Assembly: GCA_950295325.1 (NCBI GenBank)
Contig: OX485803.1
Location: forward strand, 49,679,554 to 49,739,553
DNA: 60,000 bases
From: Polytrichum commune
Lineage: Eukaryota; Streptophyta; Polytrichopsida; Polytrichales; Polytrichaceae
Direction: 5' to 3'
Position 1 is the first letter of the stretch. Each line of letters begins with the position of its first letter. Positions 20,601 to 31,148 of the stretch are shown piece by piece. The notes under the pieces were generated by a model, which worked only from the letters and a program-made list of their open reading frames with translations, was not told the DNA's origin and searched no databases. The position numbers and the translations under genes are program-made.

Positions 20601-23600
20601 GTAAGATACTGCTGGGAGAGATTGAAAAATCCTGCAAACTTCGGTGAGTGCTCATGCTCTTAATAACTTGGACATTAATGTGAGCCATCCGATTATGCCA
20701 GAGTATGAGATTATCGGCATCAGTCGTAGTTGTAAGAGCTGTAGATGAAGCATGTTGGATCGGTTGGTCATATCTGATAGGAATCACTGGCTTGATAGAT
20801 AACTTGTATAGAGTGCCGATCTGAATTCCTTCCATAACTTTTGGTCCACGACCAAAATCTCTGTATATGGCACATGTACCGTCATTTGTCTGAAAAGAAT
20901 ATCCTGCTTTAGAGGCAATTCCGATGGAGAAAAGATTTCTTCGGAGTTCAGGTATATACAAAACCTTACGTAATATACCGTGTTTTTCTTTGCCATTTAC
21001 AGTTCGTGTGATTTCAATATCTCCTTTGCCTTGTACCCAAATATTTCGGTCATCAGCGACAGCAACCGACCAGTGTCCTTTAGGAATAGGTGTGAACGTA
21101 GAAAACCAATCCCTATGATCAGTCATATGTTCGGTTGCGCCGGAGTCAACGAACCAAGCAGTCTTGTCTAAGTTGACACTGAAAGCATGTGAGTGCTGAT
21201 TAATTGTTGCAAATGCGCAGGAATCAGCATCAGATTCAGAAGAAGGATTACTTGCACCTGAGTTTGGATCTGAGTTGCTTTGTTCAGTTGTAACAACACA
21301 TACTTCACTGTGTCTGTTGCGTGGTTCTCTTTGTGGACGTTCAGGCTTGTGTTGTCTCGGGTTTGAAAACTTGTGCTTATCCCGCCGTGGATGTGGACAT
21401 TCGGCTGTCCAATGATCGAATTCTCCACAGTTGTAGCATCTTGTTTTGCTCTTCAATTCTTTCATGTACTCCTTGCTTTGCTCACTTGTGTGCTTCTTGC
21501 CTTTTGCAGGAGCCTTGCCGGATCGTGTGAAGAATGCCGATTCGCTTGCGGATTCATCGTCCTGCTGTTTCATAAGGTTCTCCAATTGAAGACATCTGGC
21601 TTTCAGATTTGCAACAGTCTGCTCGTCAGCAGGAACGTTATTCCACCCTATGACGATGTGATATTTGTAATTCGCTGGTAGTGTGCACATGATCTTAGTG
21701 ATCATTGCATCTTCAGTAGGTGGATGGCCTAACTCTTTCAGGAGACCTGCTAGACTTAAGACCTTGTTAATATGGGAGTTGATAGTATCTCCCGGACTCA
21801 TCTTGTACTCGTAGAAACTGTTCTGAACCATATAGACATTCTCTTTAGACTTCTGTTGATACAAGGAGCAAAGAGTTGACCACATAGAAGCAGCTGATGT
21901 GCAATTTACCAGATTCTCAAGAATAGGTATAGAGACAGAAGAGCTGATCATTCTTTGTGCAATAGTATCAGCCTTCTCCCATGCTAGCTTTTCAGCCTCT
22001 GGTGCGTTATCACCAGGCTTAGGAGTGGTACCATTTGTAATGAGTAGTAGAGCTTTTTCCTTGAAACATAGTTCCATATGGAACCGCCAGACTGGGAACT
22101 TATCACCCTCGAAAACTTTAATAGTCTCAGACTTTTTCTTGTCCATTTTGTTGAATGACAATAGACACGCTTCCAGAATTGTTTCAATGCAGTGGGCCCA
22201 TAACCTGAAGGAAAACAGATGAAGAATGCACAAGTATCTGTGCGAGGAAACAATCTGGTGTAAAGAAAATTTTATTTCTCACTTATCTAATACATTCTAC
22301 GGAATATAGCCTTCTATCTATTCCTGTGCCTAATGTATGAACCTTGCTAATACTGCAATGTTTTGCTTGAGCATTCTAGCTCTAACATTCTATCTGCAAA
22401 GATACCGGAACACTCATTCACTCGGGTAAAGTAGTAATCTACTTCTGTGATTCTAGAACTTACTTAATCTCTAACAGAATTCATCCAATCGAATGAGTAA
22501 TGAACGTAACTAACTAATCCGTTCATCACTTCTGGCCCATTCCCACACGCGGAACATCATACGTTCTCGGTTGTCTGATGTTTCAAAAAGTAGCCTCGCG
22601 TGTGCAAGTGCAAAAAGTTTTTGAGATGTTGGACGTTTTGGAACATCGGATGTTCAGGCAAACTATTCCGGTAGAAAGTCACGATTCACACACAAGGATG
22701 AGAAGCCAATATTTAACTTGTCACCATTTGTGACAAGGAAGGTGACCTGGTCTTTCGTCTTATTGTGTTTGAGGGTCAGTGAACGTTTCAAAACCTTCGA
22801 CGACCATGTAGAGCTCCACAATCGGTTGTCGAACGTTCTCGATCGTCCGACAGGAAAGTCTACGAAAAGGTGGCTCCCCAATTTGTGGCAGGGTCCTCGA
22901 CGTCCCGAAACGTCGGATGTTCGCCGTGTGGGAGTGGGCTATTATCTTATACATACACAGCCAGATCACCAACTCAAGCAACACCATAAATTACGCTGGT
23001 CTGGCAACATTGGGGTCATCTCTTCCTCTTCTTCCCCAACTCCCGTAAAACTCATCGTGACAAGATCATCACGATTCGGCAAACCTTATCAGATCATTGA
23101 CATCATTGTTGGAATGTGCATTGTGGTGCAGGCGGTACCTCTGTATCTTTCGGAGATGGCACCCGCGAAGTGGCGAGGCGGCCTCAACATCCTGTTCCAG
23201 CTTGCAATCACCATCGGCATCCTGTTTGCCAACTTAATAAACTACACAGCCAACAAATTCATACACCACGTAGGCTGGCGAATCGCACTCGCCATCGCAG
23301 GAATCCCCGCCCTCCTCCTCACCCTCGGCGGTTTCATCCTCCCCGACACGCCCGCCAGCCTCATCCAACGCGGCGACGAAGCGCAGGGCCGTAAGGTGCT
23401 GGAGAAGGTCCGGGGCACAACGCAAGTGCACCGCGAGTTTCGAGACCTCGTGCAGTCCAGCGTCCAAGTTCAAGTGTTGTTGGCGAAATCGAATCTGTTC
23501 CGGAACATTCTGAATAGGCGCAACAGGCCGCAGCTGGTGATCGCCCTGCTGTTGCAGCTGTTCCAGCAGTTTACGGGCATCAATGCTGTCATGTTCTACG

Positions 23601-25074
23601 CACCGGTGTTATTTCAGACCCTGGGGTTTCAGTCGGATGCTTCCCTGTATTCGGCGGTCATCATGGGAGCTGTGAATGTGTTGTCAACTGTGGTTTCGAT
23701 CGTTGCGGTTGATAGGTTGGGTCGCAGGTTTCTGCTCTTGCAAGCTGGCTTCCAGATGTTCCTCGCACAGGTAAGTTATTTGAGTACTATTTCATGTTCT
23801 CACGTCATGTGAAACATATCATCCTTGCAGAATATGAACATATTGTGAATTTATCTCTGAATCCCTTTGTGATGGGATTATATGATGTACATGAGTGAAT
23901 CTTTGTTTAATTCCTGACAAGCAATTCCGGGGTGGGAACTGATTTCTGTAGCACCCATGGGTTGGAGGTGCTATAATGTTTTTCAGATGCATTGTTTTGG
24001 AGCTGGTTTCGAGATGTCAGCACATGACGAAAATTTGTACGTGTTTGGAGAAAGTGAACTTAAACTACTACGGTCTCTGGATGGTGAACCTCGTTCTTCA
24101 GAAAATACAAATTCTTCGAAGTAGTTCTAACTACATCATCGAGATTTGAAAAAGTGTACACCTTTTCTAACTCAGACACAAATGTTATAATACCAATGAA
24201 TTCATCTCATGAGTCAACACCCTCTCTCCGAATCACCCAGGAATCAACTAGAAGCATCATCAGAAGTGATGTAGAGACAGCTGCTGTTAATCTAAAGGGG
24301 AGAGCTGCCACCCCGGGCACGCTTTTGCAAGGGGTATCACTTGTTGAAACATGAAGAATCCATTAACCCCGAAACCTCGCACTTTTCCATAAGCACTTGA
24401 AGTTTCCAGATTGACAGATTGACCAACGATGGAGAATCTGCTCAAATGTTTCAGTCTGCCCTAGTAAAATTGGACGTGAGGTTTTATGTTTGAAACCCCG
24501 AATTAATCTGTGGATATACCTATTCTCACTCGACGATGTTGTGACCTTATGATCAATATTGACCATGCTTGAATGTGGTGGCCTGCAGGCGGGTATCGGC
24601 ATCATTCTCGCAATCTACATGAAGGAGGGGCATCAGTTGGCGCAGGTGCAAGCAATTGTGGTGGTGATGCTCATCTGCCTCTACGTCGCATCCTTCGCCT
24701 GGTCATGGGGGCCGCTAGGCTGGCTCATCCCCAGCGAGATCTTCTCCTTCGACACCCGATCCGCAGGCCAGAGCATGACCGTGTCAACCAACCTCTTCTT
24801 CACCTTCCTCATCGCGCAGTGCTTCCTGTCCATGCTGTGTAGCATGAAATGGGCCATCTTCCTCTTCTTCGCATCCTGGGTGGCACTCATGCAGACATTC
24901 GTCTTCATTTTTGTGCCGGAGACCAAAGGTGTAGCCATTGAAGATATGGATTTGGTGTGGAGAGGCCACTGGTACTGGAAGAGGTTTTTGCCCATGACCT
25001 GCACTATGCAGAAAGCAGATTCGCGGCCACCGCTTCATGTCCCCGCCACCGTTGTCTGTGAATTTATGGTTTGA
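14658..25074 (+). CDS. STP: Hexose/H+ symporter, STP family (major facilitator)
   Basis: Exons 14658..14796, 15607..15926, 23132..23770 and 24589..25074 join in frame to 527 residues, the normal STP length. All introns are GT-AG. The product should import monosaccharides with protons across the plasma membrane through 12 transmembrane helices. Visible family marks: [19 protein letters not shown] (TM1), [20 protein letters not shown], the sugar-transporter signature [31 protein letters not shown] across the intron 2 junction, [42 protein letters not shown] and the final PETKG. The start is the first ATG that gives the short conserved STP N-terminus. Intron 2 is 7.2 kb because it holds an antisense copia element and a MITE-like element. 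No frame damage is seen, so the gene is probably functional if this intron is spliced efficiently. Confidence 0.93.
14797..15606 (+). other. STP intron 1 with internal tandem duplication
   Basis: Two diverged copies about 348 bp apart share GCTGCC(T/C)TTGGATC.ATGTCC (about 14907 and 15255), then a GGACATTG..., GG.AA.CAT.. and CTGGT.AATGG block. Fragments such as TTGGGCAA and GAATTGCCCA also recur. Ancient tandem duplication inside the intron is the likely cause. Confidence 0.55.
16475..16479 (+). repeat. Target-site duplication, left (CTTCT)
   Basis: CTTCT directly precedes the left LTR, and the same five bases follow the right LTR at 22529-22533. A 5-bp duplication is typical of Ty1/copia integration. 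Confidence 0.9.
16480..16802 (-). repeat. 3' LTR of the copia element
   Basis: 323 bp, matching the other LTR except at one base. It follows the polypurine tract in element orientation and borders the CTTCT target-site repeat. Confidence 0.95.
16803..16811 (-). other. Polypurine tract of the copia element
   Basis: On the minus strand GAGTGGGAG sits immediately before the 3' LTR, the expected place for plus-strand DNA priming. Confidence 0.7.
16812..17658 (-). other. Untranslated 3' region of the copia element
   Basis: About 850 bp between the gag-pol stop and the polypurine tract. Only short frames are present. I see no envelope-like or other extra gene. Confidence 0.6.
17659..22146 (-). 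CDS. Copia gag-pol polyprotein
   Basis: One open frame of 1,495 residues. The ATG at 22146 is chosen because the longer frame would start inside the LTR. Order: Gag of the UBN2 type (about 1-200); zinc knuckle C-X2-C-X4-H-X4-C at 237-250; aspartic protease [10 protein letters not shown] (DSG 334-336); integrase with H484/H489 and C519/C522 zinc site, then D551, D614 and E650 (D-D-35-E); variable Ser/Pro-rich linker (about 770-900); reverse transcriptase with D1054 and FVDD 1141-1144; RNase H with D1311, E1352 and D1388. This protease-integrase-RT-RNase H order defines Ty1/copia. The usual YVDD is FVDD here, a common variant. No stops or frameshifts, so it is likely active or recently active. 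Confidence 0.96.
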   Translation of the reverse strand: MDKKKSETIKVFEGDKFPVWRFHMELCFKEKALLLITNGTTPKPGDNAPEAEKLAWEKADTIAQRMISSSVSIPILENLVNCTSAASMWSTLCSLYQQKSKENVYMVQNSFYEYKMSPGDTINSHINKVLSLAGLLKELGHPPTEDAMITKIMCTLPANYKYHIVIGWNNVPADEQTVANLKARCLQLENLMKQQDDESASESAFFTRSGKAPAKGKKHTSEQSKEYMKELKSKTRCYNCGEFDHWTAECPHPRRDKHKFSNPRQHKPERPQREPRNRHSEVCVVTTEQSNSDPNSGASNPSSESDADSCAFATINQHSHAFSVNLDKTAWFVDSGATEHMTDHRDWFSTFTPIPKGHWSVAVADDRNIWVQGKGDIEITRTVNGKEKHGILRKVLYIPELRRNLFSIGIASKAGYSFQTNDGTCAIYRDFGRGPKVMEGIQIGTLYKLSIKPVIPIRYDQPIQHASSTALTTTTDADNLILWHNRMAHINVQVIKSMSTHRSLQDFSISPSSILPPVCRGCTLGKQHKATYPVNPQKERSKVPDELLHADLCGIMSQPSLAGSRYYILIKDDCTSYRFVAFLRAKTDAIRFFTKVIRSIANTTGNRVKTIHTDRGKEFCNTTFDLFLEQEGITRETSTAYTPQQNGYDERDNRTICEAARSMLHLHDVPLKLWAEAVHTAVYILNRTINTQVGLITPYELWFHRKPSVSHYRTFGTLAYIFIDKSLRTKFQPKSIKVIFVGYSDTSKGWRFWNPRTDNVTESSDVLFDETTGYSSILSSSVSPSLVSIPSSLPLPSTTPANSPHDITSLSISDSVEVIHSNTSLPPNDHSHTDSPPRDISLRDISPPTISPPISPPILSSHPASPPSSPISTASDPYDLDAPSTFNAHSTPASDEPVHPKYRSISDLYSEPSPLHTDSNFLPENNQFSFANMIQTAETYREPSTYKAATMSPQAAFWKAAMEREYDSLMENRTWILVPPPPRRNIIKCKWVYKIKYTSTGAIDKYKARLVAKGYSQVHGIDYEETFSPVIKHDSVRVLFAIASVLRMHMRQFDIGTAYLNSDLTTRIYMHQPEGFLNPKNPSHVCLLLKSLYGLKQSGRLWNHTFDAFLKLYNLVTSDADSCVYYRLTSLQTVDLIVGIFVDDGIVCATSEQDLDAVIKHLASMFKVTHGDMDYYVGFQVHRDPITHNILINQARYISDILQRFQLDNATPVSTPADTHNPIQASQGPDDALLPSSIPYREAVGCLMYAMVLTRPDIAFAVSRVAKFTSEPRTSHWTAVKRIFRYLSGTLHMGISYSGVPSDLTLQGYCDVDYAGDHDDRKSRTGYLFLLANGAIAWCSKRQGCTADSTTEAEFVAMAESVKEAIWLRRLLHSLRFRSSAPTPVYSDNQGAIQLVKNPKYHKRTKHIKTKYYVIREKYEQHLIDVFYVSTKQQLADILTKALPRESFQHLRTLHGVVAPPFQTSGRICEDVFTENQQQQKRQNACTDSKKNKSD
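22192..22205 (-). other. Primer-binding site matching the anticodon half of initiator tRNA-Met
   Basis: The plus-strand sequence GTGGGCCCATAACC is identical to positions 26-39 of plant initiator tRNA-Met, as I recall that tRNA. The element RNA would therefore pair with an internal segment ending in the anticodon arm, not with the tRNA 3' CCA end. It touches the 5' LTR with no gap. Drosophila copia is known to use such a 5' half-tRNA primer. Confidence 0.8.
22206..22528 (-). repeat. 5' LTR of the copia element
   Basis: 323 bp. In element orientation it contains a TATA-like GCTATATTCC (complement of 22301-22310) followed by an AATAAA signal (complement of 22271-22276), giving plausible U3-R-U5 parts. 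Confidence 0.93.
22529..22533 (+). repeat. Target-site duplication, right (CTTCT)
   Basis: Copy of 16475-16479, directly after the right LTR. Confidence 0.9.
22534..22939. mobile_element. MITE-like element with imperfect terminal inverted repeats
   Basis: The left end GGCCCATTCCCACACGCGG and the complement of the right end, GCCCACTCCCACACGGCG, match over about 35 bp including the following GAACATC..ACGTT. The interior is non-coding; an internal inverted repeat CTTGTCACC..TGTGACAAG lies near 22718-22738. No clear target-site duplication was found. The copia target-site repeat abuts its left end, so copia integrated at the edge of this older element. Confidence 0.6.
23771..24588 (+). other. 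STP intron 3
   Basis: The donor is CAG|GTAAGT and the acceptor GCCTGCAG|GCGGG. It joins FLAQ to [10 protein letters not shown] in phase 0. I see no embedded element. Confidence 0.8.
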
Positions 25075-25122
25075 TTCATACTGAATCAGCAGCAGCAGCG
25101 AGATAAATTGAATATGGAAAAA

Positions 25123-25870
25123 AGTTAAAATTGTGGGTAGATTAACAGAGGTTAAGTTCTGGAGAAGCTTCTTGGAACTTTATTGGACTTCGGAGATTCA
25201 CCTGCATAGATATAGTAGGTTCCACTACTCTCAAGATAGTGAAAGCATTTGATAAGGGGTTGATAAAATTGTCATCCTCTTCAGCATCATCAATGTTGTC
25301 ACAATGCGGATCCAGAAAGTGACAGGATTGAGATTAACGTTGTACTGTACACTCGACTGTTCTCAAATATGCATGTCTCTGCTATAATAGCATATGTATC
25401 AGAGTGCATCGATATAGACACATTATGTCGTGCTATCTGATGTTTTTCTTCCACCATTTGTCGCCACCGCTATCAAACAAGGCTCGAATCGCACTGGATC
25501 AGCTCCGCCGAGACATTGAAACCGAAGAATAAAATTATGGGTAGCTCCACCGAGGCTAAGTTCCTGTGCACAGCAGTTTCTTGGAACTTCGTTGAACTTC
25601 AGAGATATGACCTGGATAACTTAGCTTAGATATAAGAGCTTAACTTCTACAGATTCCAAGATGGGGACAGTGCACAGATTTTCACTTGTGGTACGTAATT
25701 AATGGTCCCGTTTGATCAATTGTTGTCATCTCTCCAACATCGATGTTTGCCACAATATCGATGCACACACACACACGACTGTAACTTATCAATGCATGTC
25801 TATAGAAGTATGGCACATGTTTCACGGAGTGTCTCGATCAAGACACCATCGGTAAAGGTGATGGTGGATT
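25123..25870 (+). repeat. Diverged tandem duplication downstream of STP
   Basis: AAAATT.TGGGTAG, TTCTTGGAACTT, ..GAACTTC.GAGAT and TTGTCATC.TC recur in the same order about 400 bp apart (about 25123-25440 and 25530-25860). The first copy starts 50 bp after the STP stop, so part of it may be the 3' untranslated region. Confidence 0.5.
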
Positions 25871-28800
25871 TCCGAGTCTGTGTTCAGCCATGTCAGTACT
25901 TGATATATATGTTAAGACCTTGAATGCCCCTATCTCAAATAGTGACCTGTAATGGATTCTAAAGTAGAGGTACATATCCAAGTCTGAAATGTACATATCT
26001 GAAAGAAAATCACTATACATCATCTATGACTTTCATTATAAGAATCCATACGATACCTTAATTAACAATCTCAACTCTCATGTTCTTCGACATTTGGATT
26101 TGCTAATGTGTTTATTATGTAATTTTTATTTTTTTATCAAACCTCTACATTTCTGTTGAATTTCAAAAAGTATTGACTCCACAATAGGTGCACTCACCTT
26201 AATTTTGAAGGGACTCAGAGATCATGTAGTAGTTTCAAGTTTTGGTTTGTGAATTTTTTTTGTGGAGAAAATTCAAGGATTTGTTGAAATTTTTCCTTGG
26301 ATCCTCCCATGACATGTAAAAAACAAAATAATGAAACAATGGAACAAACAAACAAACAAACAAACAAATACAAAGTTGCAAGGATTCTTACCTTACTTCA
26401 TGATTAATTCTATCTCTATTTCATAATTTTCATAAATGTAATGCAATCCCTCAACAACCCTTAGATGTTTCCTTGTTGCAAAATCTACTATAGCAGGAAT
26501 ATTTAAGTGATGAAGTTCTAGATGCAATGATTTTTCCCAACTTCTACCAATGTTCATATATCTAAAATAATTAGTTACAATCGATAACGAAGTAAACTCG
26601 GAGCATGACATTGTCACATGTGTGAAAAATGAACAGCTAGAGACTTTGTGCCCCAAGATGGCACAACTAGACATGGTTAACCTTAAAGGATGCAAGGTCT
26701 CGATATACTCCATGTACACATTTTATACGAGCCTCATTAAGTTCATAAATCATATTTTATAAAATTTATAAGTTTGAAACCTTATTTTATACATTGTCTT
26801 ATATCAAAGAGAATAAAAATATAATCATATGTGACATTGATGATCAAAATACAATGTATGTATTTGCATTCAAGGGCACTCATAATGTGTATTTGAACTT
26901 AGCCCTTCAACATTAACATCAAGGCATTCAACTGATTCAAAAAGTATTTGAAGGACAAGTTAATTTTAGACACGTCACTTTTAGCATTATTAGCTTTAAA
27001 TGGAAATATGTAGTTCAAATACATATTAATTAGTACAAAAACAATCTTCAAGGTTGAATCCAATCTTGAGTCCAAAAAGTCAGGTTTATTCAAAGGGGTG
27101 TTTCACATCCCAATTTTCTTGAACTCGGACCCTACTTGGTCAAAGCACCCAATTCCATGAGTGACCCCAATTTCGACACCTATTTTTCTCCCAAAGTGGA
27201 CAACTACATACTTCAACATGAACACTAACTATATCATTGTGAGGACTAAAAACGCAACTAATTGGTTGAAGGAGATCAAAATGTCAACAATCAACACTGT
27301 CCATTTTGGAGGGGAGTATGTGGTTACGAAGGGTCATATGAAGTTTGTGACTTTGAACATTTCTATAAGAATGAGATATTTTGTGATTCGTGTGATCTTT
27401 ACTATTGATGATCGTTGTACCCATAACACACTTGCCAATCCAAACAATATGTTGAATAATTTGTATGGGTTAAGTAAGCGACCGAAGTGCTCAAAGTGCA
27501 TGCAATAGGCACTTCTACTTTAATGTAAGGCCACCCAAAGCAATTTATTTTGCAAGCAGCAAGTTGCGCAAGCTATGCCACGACCACACTACGACCAATG
27601 ACAACCCACTACAGCGGGAGCGTCTCTATCTTGATAGGAGTTTCTATCTTGTATGCAGTGGAATAAACATGCAAATTTGTAGTACATTGTGTCTAGACTA
27701 GATGTATTCGGGTGCAATCATGGTAAAGTGGACCAAAAAATACTCCAATGTAATAAAACAATTATTATTTTTGGTCAAAGGCTTAAAGTAGTTGCAAAGT
27801 GTTGTTTAAATTGGAATTTGTTTTCATGATGACCTTTATTGTTGTGTTAAATGCTCAAATGTAGAATATCAAGTTGAGATCTTCAAAATGTATCATTAAA
27901 AGTGATACTCAAAAGCAAATGGTTTTGGACGTAGATTCATGACCTTAAATATTTGAAGTTGGATTTTTTTTTGGTATTCCTAAAATCATTATCTACTTGA
28001 GGGCATCATCACAAAACTTTATAGAAAACCATCAATTTAATGTTATTGTATTGTATTTTAAGAAAAAATTATATAGTTACTTGTTCAATATCACCTACTT
28101 GCACACCACTTGCACCGTCTTCTAAAATATGTAGACTTTTCTTGGAATTATTCTTGTCATCATAAATTGCTTGGCTTTTTAGATCAATATGTCTCTGGAA
28201 TGTCTATGAGTGTTTTTTTTCTTCACGAAAGTCAAAGTTAATGTATAGTGTTGAACTACTTTCACTTAACATTGGGTAAGGATCAGAAGTTGTCCACTTC
28301 GTCATGCTTGTACTCATTCCCACTGAGTGAAAACATAATGAGTAATTTGTAAGTCTATCCTTCCTTGTAACAATTGATTTTAGGAAGAGATGAACTTCCC
28401 TTATCAAGAGGGATTCCTCTTGCTGCCATGGAAGAACGATTGGCCCTAGTATAAGCATACTATTAGTAATATTGCTAAACAAAGGACAACAAGGCCCACG
28501 AAGTACTTAATTACTATGAGTGTAGGTGGCTACCTAGCTACTAGGCTAAGGTGTATTTCAATTAATTCATGTCTACCATGAACTAAGTGCCTTGGAATAT
28601 CCTCCATTGTAACGACAAGGGAAGATTAGGAACATCATGAGGCCAACGGCAGGCTTGGTATCTATGATGAGGAGGAGTTTATGAGAACCAACTACTTTTC
28701 TTTTATTTGTAAGTAATCTTCATTGTTACAAGTGTCATGTGGCATCGGCACACGAGTGTATCAAACTATGCCACATTGGTAAATAGCCACGTTCCTAGAG

Positions 28801-29290
28801 CTAATTGCCAAGTACCTATTCATATGGTTATAGATATTCTCGCTTTTATAGCAACACTTGACTCCCGTCTACGAAGGACGTGATAAATGAGCATTTTTCA
28901 ATCTTGAAATAAGGTACTTATGAAATGCATGGGAAAATTTGCCATGTATCTTTTTAATTGGGGACCCATTATTTGAGTGGCACATGGCAAAGGCTTGGTG
29001 TTGAGATTGGGTGTTTAAAAGAAAGAGACACGTGTTACAATAAGATTGGGTTATGTTTTATTGATTATCAGTTTACGTTCAATAGGTACATTAAATGTTA
29101 TGATATTTTGTGTCACCAAATATAATGGCCTTGCTAGAGACTAGTTGTAAACCGTGCTATAGTGGTCCCCAATACTAAATGTTAAGCCAACATTATTTGT
29201 CATTCCTTTTAAGTTTTTTGGGGGATTATAGATTCACGGTGTTGCAATTATTGTCACTTACCCAGTAATTTCTCATCCAATTTTCAGTCA

Positions 29291-29455
29291 TCCATGACAA
29301 CATTTCATCACAAGTTGCTGAGAAGAGGAGGTAGGGGTTTGGGCAATGGATGAACTCATCCATCATCCATGACAACATTTCATCACAAGTTGCTGAGAAG
29401 AGGAGGTAGGGGTTTGGGCAGTGGATGAACTCATCCATCATTCATGACAACATTT
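29291..29455 (+). repeat. 75-bp tandem duplication
   Basis: TCCATGACAACATTTCATCA begins at 29291 and again at 29366, with a partial third copy at 29441. The first two copies are nearly identical, so the duplication is recent. Confidence 0.9.
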
Positions 29456-29511
29456 GTTCACTTATTTATAAGAAGTGTCATCCAAAAAGTTACCATAGTG
29501 ACATCAAATAC

Positions 29512-29545
29512 CATATGACACTAAATATCATATTTAGTGTAGTCA
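29512..29545. repeat. Short inverted repeat shared with the 52.5-kb MITE
   Basis: GACACTAAATATCATATTTAGTGT is self-complementary. Its reverse complement matches about 28 bp at the left end of the 52.5-kb element, so it is likely a fragment of the same MITE family. Confidence 0.55.
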
Positions 29546-30640
29546 ACAAAGTTGAGAGGGCTTATGTGATCCCTTGAGGAGAAAGAGAATGTCAACTTAA
29601 CATATTTGTAACTTTTGCTTATCAACTTTGATTTTGAATGTGAAGTGACAATCTCCGTGATATGCAATTGTTGGATGAGACGATACTCAGTCCAATCCAA
29701 CGTTGTATGTGGATTTTGAAGTGACCACAATAGGGGTACACACCTTAGACTAGATATCAAAACCTTGTTCTTTGAGGCATTTGCATTGGTTAGAAATTTG
29801 ATCTACCCCTTGAGAAATAGGCAATAAATCATCATATTTGCACACCCCATGCTCACACAAACACATTGTGTAGAAGGTGATGAACGGACATCACATATCA
29901 ATGTACACCCTAAACTCCATACTATCAAACCCCACAATGTCACTCACTCTCTAATATCCTCAAACCCTAGGGAACGGATGTTCATAGTTCAAATCTCCCT
30001 CCTTATTGTCACATTTCTCTCCCTTGTATCACAAATTTTGTCATTAATGCAAACCACCAAAGAAGTCAACCCACACCCTCACATTGCGCCATGTGTCAAT
30101 ATGTGGAGTATCACCTTCTTATTCTTCTTCTTCTTCTTCTTATGCCACTTGTTGAATGTTGGTGCATGCATATACCACATCGCCCAGGAAGACCAAAGTG
30201 GAGTGGACCACACCACATCATTAAAATGTTGCACGTTGCGTTATTCTATAATGTCACATCTTACACTAATTCTATAGTATCACGCACCCATGTTAACACT
30301 ACAAAACTCCGTAATATCACGTGCACTTTGGTTGCCACAGATGTGATACTACGGAGTTCAGAGTGTACCACACTGATGTTTTTTTTTTTTTTTTTCCCCC
30401 CTTTTCCAGAGTTGGTTTCTACCAGCTTGCATGTGAATGAGATATCTTCCTCTAAAGTTAGTGATTGATTGTAGGTTGTGTTTCATTTTTGTTTGTGGAC
30501 TGACTATTACAATTACAATTACAATGACAATTAGGAGGGAGTTTGTTGGGAAAGCACTCAACAACCTCATTCGGTCCCTTTCTGTTTGTTGAGACTTGCT
30601 TTCAGCTTCAACCACCATGATGATGTTTCGGTGCGCTTAC

Positions 30641-31148
30641 GGCCACTTCACACACGAGACTGAGAGCCCATGACCATTACACTTCAAGCACTCTCATTGG
30701 TGGAAAAGGCGGAGCCGGTCCAAGTTCGCTACTTCACACTACGCTTGAGGGGACTAATGGACTGAGTATGTGAATGCAAGGTGGATGTGAAGTCTACATG
30801 GACTCCTACACGGCATCGAATGGATCATGTTTCATGGTCACTTGGGTTATTTTCAAAAACCGCCTCTTGGAGGTAAGCCTAACACAAACTGGGAGACCAT
30901 GGCACTCCGAACGTTCACAACTGTTGATTTATTCTATTTAATCATGTATGAGGACTCACGTGAATAGAAATTTATTGAAATAACATTTGGTTGAGGCCCC
31001 GGTCACATATATATGACTTCACACTGCACTTGAGGATCCGTGACCACACGACATGATTTTGGAGGTGTCTTGGGACGGCCTCTGGACACTTTCTTTTGGG
31101 CTCTCACAATTTCTTGGTCACGGCTCTTGGCTCGTGTGTGAAGTGGCC
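30641..31148. mobile_element. MITE-like element with about 40-bp terminal inverted repeats
   Basis: The left end GGCCACTTCACACACGAG and the complement of the right end share about 40 bp, with the match continuing through GAGCC..TGACCA. The total length is about 508 bp with no coding potential. CTTA occurs at both flanks and could be a short target-site duplication, but one base is offset. Confidence 0.65.

Larger units (their letters stand above)
16480..22528 (-). mobile_element. Full-length Ty1/copia LTR retrotransposon, antisense in STP intron 2
   Basis: The element is 6,049 bp with 323-bp LTRs at 16480-16802 and 22206-22528, both TG...CA in element orientation. The only difference I see is at base 6 (C versus G). 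Flanking 5-bp repeats are CTTCT. The primer-binding site abuts the right LTR and a polypurine tract abuts the left LTR. One uninterrupted gag-pol frame lies between. It is oriented opposite to the host gene. All parts needed for mobility are present, and the near-identical LTRs mean a recent insertion. Confidence 0.97.
25871..30640. other. AT-rich gene desert
   Basis: No coding frame here shows recognisable domains, codon bias or splice context. Small unrecognised frames (for example 26393-26719 minus and 27161-27508 plus) may be remnants of transposons. An AAAC repeat lies near 26344-26368 and a TTC repeat near 30117-30141. Confidence 0.5.

Noticed and set aside
22192-22205. A tRNA-Met gene
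   Set aside because: Only 14 bases match and they sit next to the LTR, so it is a primer-binding site.
22147-22233. Copia gag-pol start at 22233
   Set aside because: It would lie inside the LTR and read through the primer-binding site. The ATG at 22146 gives a normal Gag start.
22718-23131. Coding sequence upstream of STP exon 3 in the same frame
   Set aside because: This part belongs to the MITE-like element and intron. The acceptor at 23131 joins exactly to the conserved exon 2 end.
30091-30468. Leu-rich membrane protein frame
   Set aside because: It comes from a TTC repeat and a T run; no conserved features.
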